The translations under genes and the position numbers were made by a program. The notes below the pieces were generated by a model that was not told the origin of the DNA, did not search any database, and was given only the letters and a program-made list of their open reading frames with translations. 64,000 nt of DNA from the NCBI GenBank assembly GCA_037975125.1, contig CM075860.1, forward strand, positions 46,597,543 to 46,661,542, written 5' to 3'. Source of the DNA: Latrodectus hesperus (Eukaryota; Arthropoda; Arachnida; Araneae; Theridiidae). This document shows positions 1 to 10,798 of the stretch, piece by piece; position 1 is the first letter of the stretch, and the number at the start of each line of letters is the position of its first letter.

Positions 1-160
1 GCATATGTCCTTGTTAGGTGGTCAGCCTAACATAAAACCTCCAATGTTTAATTCTTAAGCATAACAAAGGCTGAATCTACCTTGCCCAGCCAAAGGATCA
101 AACATTGGGCCTGTGCCTTGGGAGTATGAAGTGCTACCACTAAGGTACCAGGCTTTACTT
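1..160 (-). repeat. tRNA-like SINE fragment (unclassified)
   Basis: The segment holds a minus-strand tRNA-like pattern: a degenerate B-box complement (aggatcaaacattgggcc) and the string taccactaaggtaccaggc, typical of the inverted head of a tRNA-derived SINE. No second copy was recognised in the window. Confidence 0.3.
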
Positions 161-1014
161 TCATTTATTAAATAAATAAATTTTTGCTTATAATAGCACA
201 ATATTAATAGAATTGTTAAGAAAAAATTTAAAAGTGGTATAAAATTGAATTTGCAATGTGTGATCAGATGAAATTTATAAATTCATTATAATTAAAATCA
301 AAGCAGTTCCCTTCGATTTCCATAATTGCTAAAGTAATAGTCATTCAGTACATGTGGAAGAAATTTTTCCTTCTACCTTTTATTTAAAAACATGAACTGA
401 ATTATCTATTAAAAGCAATGAATGATCTTGCAATTTAATGGTTTAAGCACAAAGTATTTGTAAAAAATCTATATGAGATTTTTAAAAAAAAGTGAACATT
501 AGTTTTATATATAAAGGAATGCTAATTATTTTGAAGTTTTTAAATTAATTGGAGATTTTAATGTTTCATGATAAAAAAAAAGTTTTTGTTACAATTGCAA
601 CTGACTCTTTCAATTAAAAAACATTATATAAATATATAAATTTATATAATAAAAAATGATTGAATTTTATGCATAAATCTCAAATATAAGGCAAATTATA
701 GAAGCTATTTGAATTTAAAAGCTTCTAATCAAGTATCATAGAAAATTTGCATATTTCTTTAATCCTTGCAGAAATATCTATTAAAAACAAATTGAATGAA
801 AAAATGCTTAGTTTTCCCAGGGTTTGGTTTAATCATTATTTGCATAAGAGAGCATGTTAAAATAATTTATAGCTCAGTGCAATTAGTCATTTTTTTGTAC
901 TAAGACTTACAATTTAAAATAAATTCTAAACCATTAAAAATATCCAAGTGCAATGTTGAAACAAAAAACCAGAGCACTAACCATTCATTTGGCAAGTCTG
1001 CTAAATTTTCAAAT
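161..1014. other. AT-rich intron, no feature seen
   Basis: Intron 6 of the myosin gene. I looked here for the exon continuing IETY (YLLEKSR) and found none. Confidence 0.6.
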
Positions 1015-1172
1015 GTTTGGTTTGTCACAAATGGTTATTTTTAGAAAACGAAGGCTAACTAGATGCAGACTAAAGTGGATTCTGAACCACTAAGAACATG
1101 TAAAGCAAAGATGGGATTCAAACCCACAAACTGTTGAAACGAAGGCAAGAATACTAAGCATTAGGGCACCAA
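1015..1172 (-). repeat. SINE family F1 copy
   Basis: Shares with the F1 consensus (best copy 42661-42834) the strings gtttgtc, gaggctaactaga, aaagtggattctgaaccacta, gggattcaaaccca, aactgttgaa and aaggcaaga. The tRNA-like head is at the right end, so the copy lies on the minus strand. Confidence 0.75.
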
Positions 1173-1448
1173 TTTATATTATAAACAAACTTAAATTTCC
1201 AAATTATATCAATTTATATTTTAAATCACTTAATCATGAAACACTTTAAATAATCATAAACATGAATTTAATATTTTTAAAAAAATACATAGCTTAAATA
1301 CTTTTAAGTAAACCTTGAGAAATGGAAAATAACATAAAGGGGTTAAACATTATCCTTTAAAAACATTTTAAACTTATAAATTAAAATTTAATACAATATT
1401 CATATTTTGAATATAAAAAATTTTACTACATAAAAACTTAAAGGATAC

Positions 1449-1512
1449 AAGTTTCAATATTGGCTCCAGCAATAAATCCAGAGGCATCAAAATTTATCCT
1501 GATGAACTTGCC
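1449..1512 (-). CDS. zip: Non-muscle myosin II heavy chain, exon 6 (last exon in window)
   Basis: 64 nt between ATTTTTAG and GTATCC. It encodes GKFIRINFDASGFIAGANIE and Thr, then the first base of a Tyr codon, following exon 5 in phase 0 (SSRF|GKFIRI). This completes switch I and starts the next beta strand. The expected continuation, YLLEKSRAIRQ, is not found between here and base 1, so the next exon lies beyond the left edge. The donor, GTATCC, is weaker than others in this gene but is at the position needed for IETY. Confidence 0.93.
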
Positions 1513-1919
1513 CTAAAAATATTTAAACAATCATCTTTAATACCAATGTGGTCATAAAATAAAGCACTATAAAATCATGAATTCTAAAATAGCTAAAATA
1601 TATGTTAATATTAAAAAATATCCATTAAGATGATGAAATTTGTGGATCAAAATTTGCTTTATGTTATGCCAAAAAAATAATCTAAAAAATCTTTAAAATA
1701 AAACATAATTATTTCATCTATATTCAAAATTTTTTACTGAAGCACACAGAATTAAGAGAAAATATCTACACTTAAATGAAAATTCAAACTATTATTTAAC
1801 CAATAAAAACATGTTAAACTAATTCACAATTTTATTTCATGAATACTGAGTATTAATGTTACTTTGGTATCTAAATATGAAGTGTAATTTTAACTGCCTG
1901 AATTTACATAAATTTAATA

Positions 1920-3110
1920 CCAGGTGTATGCATATGAAATGAGAAGATTTAAAAAAACACAATAAATTTGCAAAATCTGTTAATATTTCTTTATTTGAAA
2001 TAATATCCATGGCTAGCTACATATTTTACCCATCTTTCGGGCAATTTTTGAATACCACGCCAAAAAAATGATTGCATGTCCCAATGATGCAAAAAGATGA
2101 TAATCGGAAGGAACCAAGTCTGGTTAATAAGTCGCATGTGCTAAGAGCTCCTAGCCGAGTGCTTTAATGATATCCTTGGTCGGTTTAGCATGATGGCTAG
2201 GTGCGTTGTCATCAAGGAAAATCACTTTAAGCTGCCATTTCTTGTATTTTTCGAGTATAGCATTATTCAAATCCAGTAATTGTTGCTTGTAGCGATCAGT
2301 ATTAACAGTTTTGCTGGGTTTAAAAAGCTCATATAAGATTGGCCACTCCTAATCCCAGGAAATACACAGCATTGTCTTGTGGCCGAATCGATTCGGACTT
2401 GTAGTTGATTTGGACGGCTGTCTGGGGTAACACATGATCGATTACGCTTGGGATTCTCAAAATAAATCCATTTTTCACCACCAGTCACAATACAATGGAG
2501 ATATGACTTGAGTTTATATCGGGCAAGCAACATTTTGCACACGATTTTTCAGTTTTCCTGCTGACGGTCTGTTAGCTCTAGTGGTACTCACCTACCTTTA
2601 TATTCTTGCCCATTGCTTTGAGACAATGGACAACAAAGGTCTGGTCAACATTCAAGTGTTCTGCAAGATGTTTTTGCATTTGGCCACCATCTTCATCGAG
2701 TAATGCTTGCAATTCTGCATCTTCAAATTTTTTTGCTGGTCTGCCATGCTCCTTGTTTCTCACATCGAAATCACCATTTTGAAACTTTTCAAACCACCTG
2801 TAGCACTGCACAAGACTCAGAGGATTGCCAGTGTGCTTCTACAAGCATTTGATGCAATTCGGCAGCAATTGTCTTCAGATAGTAACAAAAAACTAATGAT
2901 GTCAGCAAATCGCGGTCAGAAGGCATAGAACTTGACATTTTCAACACAGTAAAAAAACACAATGCATGCTGAAACTCATCCAAATGTAAACTAAACGTGA
3001 GTAGCAAAAGTCAAACTATAAAAAAATCATGTGTCACGGTTTCATAATGTTTGCATATAAGCGACGTGACATCTGTTAGCAATCGTCTCATTTGACATGC
3101 ATACACCTGG
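1920..3110 (-). mobile_element. mariner element, about 1.19 kb, inactive
   Basis: Terminal inverted repeats begin CCAGGTGTATGCAT at 1920 and end with its complement ATGCATACACCTGG at 3110. The element is flanked by the TA target duplication (1918-1919 and 3111-3112) expected for Tc1/mariner. The length is that of a full mariner. It sits in intron 5 of the myosin gene in the same orientation. Confidence 0.93.
1991..2938 (-). pseudogene. mariner transposase pseudogene
   Basis: Pieces in shifting frames cover a full mariner transposase. An N-terminal start MSSSMPSDRDLL leads to a helix-turn-helix region (CYRWFEKFQNGDFDVRNKE, GRPAKKFEDAELQALLDED). This is followed by VTGGEKWIYFENPKR, LDDNAPSHHAKPTKDII, PSDYHLF and the C-terminal WRGIQKLPERWVKYVASHGY before a TAA at 1991-1993. 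At least two frameshifts separate the blocks. The first catalytic Asp of the DD34D triad (VTGDEKW in active mariners) is Gly here; the second (DDNAPSH) and third (PSDYHLF) are present. The copy cannot encode active enzyme. Confidence 0.9.
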
Positions 3111-3112
3111 TA

Positions 3113-3791
<679 letters not shown>

Positions 3792-4171
3792 TTAAGTTAT
3801 TGATTTTATAAATGTGAAGAAGCAAACACAAAATTTTAAAGGATGAATATTTTTTAAGATTAGAAAACATTTCTATATAATAAAAACACTTAATTTCTTT
3901 TAAAAAATAAAATTAATATATTATTACAAGTAAAGCACACAATTTTAAATTTTAATTCAAGAATCTAATTTATACACAAAAATTAAGGTTATAATACGAG
4001 AGAAAAACAATTAGGATGGCTACAAAACAGAAACATGCAAGTATAGAAATTTAAAAGCATACAAAAACCTTTAATAAAACAAAGGGATGAAAAGCATGAA
4101 TATTACTATATAAAAACATGCAAATTATAACATTTATATCAAATAAGACGACACAGAATTTTAATACTTAC

Positions 4172-4195
4172 AATTATATTAGGTGGAGCATTATA
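4172..4195 (-). CDS. zip: Probable alternative loop-1 microexon (YNAPPNII)
   Basis: 24-nt candidate exon lying between exons 4 and 5. Its acceptor is preceded by an excellent pyrimidine tract (CTTCTCCTTTTCTTTTATAG) and its donor is the consensus GTAAGT. Both neighbours end and start in phase 0, so the 24 nt add eight residues, YNAPPNII, without changing frame, directly after SSATHS in loop 1. Vertebrate non-muscle myosin IIB (B1 insert) and smooth-muscle myosin (SM-B insert) carry short alternative inserts at this site. The splice signals and phase are seen in sequence; use of the exon is inferred and could be tissue specific. Confidence 0.75.
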
Positions 4196-4720
4196 CTATA
4201 AAAGAAAAGGAGAAGTCTGAATGCATGCAACAAACAATCACAACGATGCAAGAAAAGAATTATAATAAATAGTGCAAAGACACAAAAGATTTTACTAATA
4301 CCAGGGAGTATACTTTAAAACTAATAAGTTTAAAAACACTTATGTAAATAATATTATGGAACACATTGATTTCAAGAATAATTTGGGAAACTCTTATTCA
4401 AAAGTAGAAATAAATGCAGATTACTGAAATACTAAGGTTTCATTAAGATATGTATAATTTTATGCAATTATTTTAAAACTTATGACATTAAAAATATAGA
4501 TAGAAATATTAATATTTAATTTAAATAATAATTTAAATTTGTGATACTTCATTCTTATTATTTTACAAAATTATATGATCATGAATTAAATGTAAATAAG
4601 TCTAAAGAATTTCAGAACTCAACATATGCAATGATATTAACAAAAGAATTAACCGCATTCTTAAAATTTACTCAATAGTCATTTAATTTATATCATTAAC
4701 GATAAACCTAATTTGCTTAC

Positions 4721-4823
4721 TGAATGAGTTGCTGAAGATGAGCGAGGTTTTGAAGAAGCAACATAGGCCAGATACTGAATAACTTTTTTAGTATTTTCTG
4801 TTTTACCAGCACCAGATTCACCT
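4721..4823 (-). CDS. zip: Non-muscle myosin II heavy chain, exon 4 with the P-loop
   Basis: 103 nt between TTTTCAG and GTAAGC. It encodes [20 protein letters not shown], the Walker A P-loop (residues about 183-190) that binds ATP phosphates, followed by the helix leading to loop 1 ([14 protein letters not shown]). The exon ends exactly after a complete Ser codon inside loop 1, in phase 0. Loop 1 is the surface loop whose length tunes ADP release in myosin II. The junction sits where vertebrate paralogues insert alternative loop-1 exons. All P-loop residues are intact. Confidence 0.97.
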
Positions 4824-5477
4824 CTGAAAAGTAACACATTAAATGAAATCAATATAAAAAATTTATAACCAAAACGTTTCATGTATAACTTCGCAAACAA
4901 GGTAATGGGCTAATTAATTTTAAAGCATAATTTTCTTAAAACTGACTCAAATAATTGAAGTAGCAATGAGAAATTAAGGGAACAAAATAATCTGAAAGAA
5001 TGAATAACTAAGGACTCCATAAATTGCTAATTTTTACAACATTGATGCAATATCCCAACACACTTAGAGGAGCAAGTCATATCTCTCTCACTCACACATA
5101 TATACATTTTAATGTGTAAATATGATGGACAATATAAAGGGTTGCTTAAAATTCTACAAAAATCTTAAGTTACAGTTTTAATCATCTCAAATAATTGTGC
5201 ATAAGTGTGTTATGCAGCTAAAATTGAAAAATTAGACTGAGAATGTAACTAATATAATATATTTTGATAACAAAATTAGAAATTAATAATTATAAAAGAT
5301 TATCTCTTTATGATATAAGTGTTTTTTAGTTATCAACATGTTTGGATGACAATTCTTTGAATAAGCATATGAATATACTATTTGAGGAATTTTACACACA
5401 CAAAAATATGAAACATATAAGAAACTGAAAAATCTTCATTGATAAATTTGTAAGAAACAAAAATAAAGACTACTTAC
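4824..5477. other. Intron 3 of the myosin gene
   Basis: 654 nt of AT-rich DNA between the 28-nt exon and the P-loop exon; only the splice sites are recognisable. Confidence 0.8.
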
Positions 5478-5505
5478 GTGCATAAAATAGACTGATCCTC
5501 TCGAT
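5478..5505 (-). CDS. zip: Non-muscle myosin II heavy chain, 28-nt exon 3 (DREDQSILCT)
   Basis: A 28-nt exon found by reading between its neighbours, far too short for ORF scanning. It begins after ATGTAG and ends before GTAAGT. With one base from exon 2 and one from exon 4 it encodes DREDQSILCT, which is invariant or nearly so in myosin II and directly precedes the P-loop. Both flanking phases fit (one base in, two bases out), so removal would shift the frame; it must be constitutive. An exon of this size is also known at this position in vertebrate MYH9/10/11 genes. Confidence 0.96.
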
Positions 5506-7499
5506 CTACATAAAATAAAAAATAAAAAAACAATGTACTGATCTACATTACATTTTTCTATTGATGTTCATTTAAAGAGTGGAAAATAAATTTTTCATTT
5601 TCAAAAGTATAATTGAATTACATTTAGATCTTAATAATAATAATTAGACTAGAATTTGTTTAAAACAATAAAGAAATTTTAAAATTGATATATAAATACA
5701 TAATTCATGAATATATTACAAAAGGTTACACAAAATTATATTCAGATAATGTTTATACAAATTACAAGTTTACATTTGTTTACAATCAAAGAATAAGGTA
5801 ATATTGGATTAACTGTCAGATAATCAGAAGGTCACATTACTTAAAGATTTTTGACAGAAGTTTAAACATAAATTAAATAATGAAACGTTTTACCTGGAAA
5901 ATGCATCTCACAAATCAAATAAAATTAAATATGAAAAAAAATTGTCAAAGTGAATAAAATTGTAAAATTTTTGAAAATTACATTTTATTGGTATATTAAA
6001 AAGTATATTTTGTTTCATTTCTTTAAACAATTAAAATTTTATATAACAATACATAATGATATTGAGATACAAGTTTAGCAAGGAAAATTAAAATATGAAT
6101 GACTGAAAAATTTTAATACTGTATAAGTGTGAACCAAAAATGTCATAAACTAATAATATAACTCTAATAATTTTATGTTATTTTATATTTAATTATTAAA
6201 ATATTCTAAGATCGATTTATAAAGTTAAACTCAAAAACAATTTCTTCAAACTATTTTATGATTATTCAAAACATTCAAGAATATATACAAACCTCATCAA
6301 TAGTTTAAATTTGTAGTTAAAACTTTATAAATAAATGAATATGTTATGCCCAAAATTAGAAATTTTAAAATTATGATTGGTTGAAAAATGCTTTGAAATT
6401 CAGAAGGAAAATATTTGGAAAAAATGTGGACAAATCAATTGAATATTTGATAATTCAACCTTCTAAATGCCTTTTAAAATTGAAACACCAAGTTATGACT
6501 GTATTTCTGTTATGAATTTCTTAAATATCAGATTTATTCTTAAATGACAGATTATATCTTTTATAAAATACTTTTTTTTTTTCTCTTTTCCCTACTAGCG
6601 TCTGAAACTAAAACACAATTTTCAAATAAGTGAAATTTTATTTTGTTATATGTAAATACTACAACAAAGGAAAAACACAAAATGGATTTTTCCTTTCACT
6701 TTTTGCTGTATTTCCCAGACATAAAAGGTTACTGAGTCACTTTATAAGTGTAAAAAACATTTATCTGAATGTGAATGTTAGATGACTAACCTATGTTGTT
6801 ATTATATATATCTTTATTTTAGGTTCATGCTTATCTTTCATAAATTTCAAATTTTTGAATTCGCAAAATAGACACATTTATATACTGTAAAAATTGGTTT
6901 TTTTAAAGCAAAATGATGATTCAAGAACTGTTTTAAGCATTTTCTGATTAAGCAGGATTTTAATTAAAATCTTGACCCCCTCCCCCTGTTCTGAAATCAG
7001 AATGTACTTTATAAAAAAAATTTAAACACATTTTAAATTGATAGTGAAATTTTGTTTCACTCACTCACACACACAGTTTATCTCTTAATCTTTCAAGATT
7101 GTTATAAGGTAACTGATTAAAAAATATAAAAATCAATTTTATATTAGTCCAGCTATTAGATGGAAATTTTTTTATTTATCTTTATAAAGTTTAAATTGCA
7201 AGAATTTAGAAGAAATAAAAAGATTAAATGATATTTAGTTTTATTAATATTCAAGGAACATTAATATTTTTAGTTGTCAACTATTCATAGAAATTTAAAT
7301 GTCTTTATAATGCCAAATTTTCAAAATAAAGAACTCTCTGAACTAGTATAAAAATTAATTCTCAGTACATGTGGAATTGTTTTCAACAATGAGCAGCGTT
7401 TTGTTGTAGTAAAGTATTATAACAAGAGTTAAAATGAGTATATATAGGTAATTGATTATGACTTTGAAGAGAAAAAAATTCTGAAATTGTCATAAGGAG
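5506..7499. other. Intron 2, AT-rich, no feature seen
   Basis: Runs of A and T and short simple repeats only. No exon-like segment or repeat-family member was recognised on either strand. Confidence 0.6.
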
Positions 7500-7745
7500 G
7501 CAGCGCACATTAGTTTCCTTCTTCTTTAAACTAGATTCTTGTCTCGTTAATGGGGGGAAAAGAGACGAGACAAAAATGCTGCCTCGACCTTGGCATACGT
7601 GAACCAGATAAATGAAAAAGAAAAAAATCGGTATAGAGAAAGTCAATTTGGTGAGGCCGGGAATGGCGGGAACTTGCATTACCGATAACATCGTTCACCT
7701 TGACAAGGTCAACCACCTGTCGCCGGACAGTGCTACATTCCACGA
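7500..7745. other. Less AT-rich patch in intron 2 with a hairpin
   Basis: Contrasts with the AT-rich surroundings and has overlapping short open frames on both strands but no family resemblance. It includes a 9-bp inverted repeat, TTGTCTCGT (7539-7547) and ACGAGACAA (7565-7573), and an E-box CCACCTG near 7713. It could be a control region or an old repeat; no function is claimed. Confidence 0.35.
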
Positions 7746-8274
7746 AAATATTTCTACCCAGCGTGAGTCAACTTTTTGCTATTCTTTCACATGAAATATA
7801 TTTCTGATTCGAACATTTTCTTAGATAAAATGAGAACGCCATCTTAAAAAAAAAATGCAATAGTTGTAGAAAGGTCGCTGCACCAAATGCCGACGCCTAG
7901 AGATAGGATATGTGTTTGAAATCCCTAGCATCACCCACAACGGAAGATTTGAGGATGACTCATGTAACCGAAAGAAAAAAATGCTCATTATATAACTTGG
8001 AACCAAGGATAAGATTATCGATACAAGAATTTAAATATATCAAAACATGTTGCTCATAGTTATTCAAGGGATAGTTACAATTTTACTGAATAGCAAGAAG
8101 TAAAACTTCCGGCAAAAATTATTGTGTATTTAGATTGGTGTTTTCCTTTTAATATAATAAAATCTTAATTTCAGTTAAGTGGACTTACCTCGCAATTGAA
8201 TTGGGCACAACAAGCGAATACTTTAAAACTAAGATTAAGGTTTGATTTCTTTGAAGCTATATGATCATTATTTT

Positions 8275-8385
8275 GGAACACGGACTGCTACTTAGACCAG
8301 GTCATACAGCTTAAAGTGAATTCTGAATTACTACAAACAACCATGCCTGAGGTGAGAATCGAACCTGCGAAATGCTGAAACTTAA
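8275..8385 (-). repeat. SINE family F1 copy, degenerate
   Basis: cttagaccaggtcatacagc, cttaaagtgaattctgaa and gagaatcgaacctgcgaa align with F1 in the minus orientation. Confidence 0.6.
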
Positions 8386-8807
8386 GCAATACACGACGCA
8401 AATTTTTATGACAGTAATTGCGATTTCTTTCTATCTAATTAGAATGGTTATCGTTTAGAGATATATAATGGAATTGTATCAATAATTACTTAAATTGAAT
8501 TATACATTTTAAAAAATATGCGCAGATACGGATGTTTCTGAATTCCTCAAGTTTTACACGGTTCATTCTGATCTTCTGCCTTCTCTTATCTTTCCTTTTT
8601 TTCTTAAGCTTTTACCCCATCTTCTCATTCGCATTTTCTTCAGTATATTTTATTTTTCTGTAACTTTGGAAGCGAATGATAATCAGCGATTATCACTCGC
8701 TTCCAAATAGAGCAGTTTGGATAATTGGATATTTACTGCATATGATAGAAAATCTTTCCTTACAGAAAACAGAAGTCGTAAAAAGTAAGCAAAATTAATA
8801 TAAATAC

Positions 8808-8873
8808 ATATATATATATATGTATATATATATGGATATATATATATATACATATATATATATAGATTTTTGG
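8808..8873. repeat. Interrupted (TA)n microsatellite
   Basis: Runs of TA broken by TGTA, GGATA and CATA; it abuts the left end of an F6-associated segment at 8874. Confidence 0.9.
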
Positions 8874-8950
8874 ATGTAATAATTCATAAATTAGTTGAGA
8901 AGCAGACAGTTGCACAGTAATAAGACAACGAATGCAAGCCACAGATATAT
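8874..8950 (+). repeat. F6-associated segment (shared with 41645-41745)
   Basis: gatttttggatgtaat, cataaattagttgaga and gtaataagac reappear in the same order at 41645-41745. In that copy they lead directly into F6 3' sequence. Confidence 0.6.
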
Positions 8951-8999
8951 TCATAATAGCGTTCATTTAAAGAAATGACAAAATAGAAAGTGATGTTGC

Positions 9000-9292
9000 A
9001 CCAGCATGCTTCCCTGTACTAGCCCTGAGTTGGGCTCAAACCAGTTAGATAGATGCAGCCAAGTGGAGTCTAGTGATTTTGAAGCAGAGACCAAGCAGAA
9101 GACCCCCATACTTGAACTACCAGTCTTAGAGGTATCATTTCACTTGGAGGACATTGCGATCACGCCCAGTTTTAACGTGCCCCAGCCGGCTTTAGAGAAC
9201 ACCACGGATCTTCTGTCGGATTTGAACTCACTACCTTCTGATAATGAGCACTAAACCCTAACCAATTATGCCAACGCAGCCCTAAATGAAAA
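9000..9292 (-). repeat. SINE family F3 copy
   Basis: Roughly 290 bp matching 12735-13025 in the opposite orientation: ggtatcatttcacttggagg, ccccagccggctttagagaa, gaactcactaccttctgata. The right end has a tRNA-like head (B-box complement ggatttgaactcac), so it is a minus-strand tRNA-derived SINE. An 82-codon open frame inside it is not a gene. Confidence 0.75.
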
Positions 9293-9324
9293 ATGTCCAT
9301 CTTAGTATAGATTGGACCATCATT

Positions 9325-9536
9325 GTGGTTAGCAGGCTCTGTGTGAACTGTTCCTTACTGAAGGGGGTTTGGACGCCAAGGAACTGTTGAATGTATATGA
9401 AAAGTCCCAGGAATTCGCTGACATCTGTATTTTAGGACCTCAGTGTAGAGGTAATATAAAGGAACATTCATAAATTTAGAATTGTATTAAATAGGTTATA
9501 TTATCAAAGAGCTCTGATTCTATTAGTTTAACTAAG

Positions 9537-9540
<4 letters not shown>
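9325..9540 (+). repeat. F6 dispersed repeat, longest copy
   Basis: Matches the reverse strand of 41325-41520 and the plus strand of 27450-27610 and 41745-41850. Shared strings include ctgacatctgt, ctcagtgtag, ggaacattcataaatttaga and attctattagtttaact. Its 3' end runs straight into the TA microsatellite at 9541. Confidence 0.7.

Positions 9541-9622
<82 letters not shown>
9541..9622. repeat. (AT)n microsatellite, 82 bp, perfect
   Basis: Uninterrupted AT dinucleotides immediately after the 3' end of an F6 repeat. The apparent open frame of Ile-Tyr repeats here is an artefact. Confidence 0.98.
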
Positions 9623-9625
<3 letters not shown>

Positions 9626-10033
9626 TTTTCGACGTCATATACGAATCTAGAAAGTTATGTACCAGCATACGCCAAGTTTTCCATGAAATATATTCTTTTC
9701 GATGACACACTAATTTGAAGCAGCCTTTCAAGATGGATCACTAAGTCTCAGATTACGAGAGATAATTAAGTATCAAGTGTGCCAAAACCATTTTCTTTTT
9801 TTTAAAAAAAAAACTCACATCTGAGATTCTTTAAAAATCTTCAAGGCTCCTTCCCTCATTAATCATGCTAACACTCCCGTGCTTAATGGATAGGCGAGAT
9901 CAACATTTAAAAGAACTTTTCTTTATGTTCCTTTAACAAGTTAAACCACTCGAGTTTGCTTTTTAGCTAAGTTCTACGAAAATAAAAATTACATAGTTTG
10001 CAGAAGAATGTCGAGGCGAAGGAAAGTTGTTAC

Positions 10034-10190
10034 CTTGCAGCATGCTTCTGTAGGCTCCGTCCGTGACAGCAAAGATGTGGGGAGGCACTTCATGGCGTTT
10101 TTTACCTTTGTAGAGTTCTATCACTTTCTCAGTGTAAATAGGAAGCTTTTTGTAAGGATTGACTACAACGCAGAACAAGCCAGAGTAAGT
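10034..10190 (-). CDS. zip: Non-muscle myosin II heavy chain, coding exon 2 (residues 121-172)
   Basis: Second coding exon, 157 nt, starting after TTTTCCAG and ending at CAAG|GTAACA. It encodes [17 protein letters not shown] through AYRSMLQ, the very conserved stretch in front of the P-loop containing the NPYK motif that contacts the adenine of ATP. The exon leaves one base of the Asp codon completed by the next exon (Q|DRED). As far as I recall the length equals that of the corresponding vertebrate MYH exon. It lies about 47.9 kb from exon 1, so this small exon depends on removal of a giant intron. No stop codon, shift or unusual residue is visible. Confidence 0.97.
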
Positions 10191-10547
10191 CTGGAAAATA
10201 AAACAGTGCAATTAAGAACATGTGAAATTTAAATGTTACTTTTCAAAATATTGGAACCAAACTTAAAATTAAGAATCTGTTCATAATTGTGATGTAAAAA
10301 TGTTCATCGCGTTGTGTGTATGAGTACTATATATGCAGAAATCATATTGTTCACAATAAATCGCGCCGTTTTTAGACAGAAATAGCACTACCATTAAAGT
10401 AAATTTAGCTTTACCATAACCCATACCAACACATTATATATGTATCTGTGTCATCTTGCAAATTTATCTTACCCTAACAGCGTTATAACAGTATATCTGA
10501 TTCATTACAAAACACGTTTGTTTTCAACTATATTAAAGAGTAATTCT

Positions 10548-10798
10548 TGTTGTTTTCTAGTGGATCTGTCAATATGGAATGGGCTGCACCACTTTTCCAA
10601 TTGAATCTTGGTGTGGAGACTTCCTCAGTACACACATGCCATAAGTACTCGTTTACAGGAAGGGAACCATTCACAACCCATTCATACAAGGAAAGAACAG
10701 ACAGGAGATAGAAAGAACATTCATGCCCGTACCGGGATTCGAACCCAGGACCTTCCTATCCGCAGTCGAGTACGCTGGCCGCTAGACAGAGTTGGCAG
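10548..10798 (-). repeat. SINE family F2 copy
   Basis: Matches 49902-50161 in reverse: accattcacaacccattcat, cgggattcgaacccaggac, cgcagtcgagtacgctgg. The tRNA-like head is at the right. Confidence 0.85.

Noticed and set aside
1..1448. Next myosin exon (YLLEKSRAIRQ...)
   Set aside because: Searched on the minus strand in all frames by eye; no matching segment with a pyrimidine tract, so it must lie beyond the left edge.
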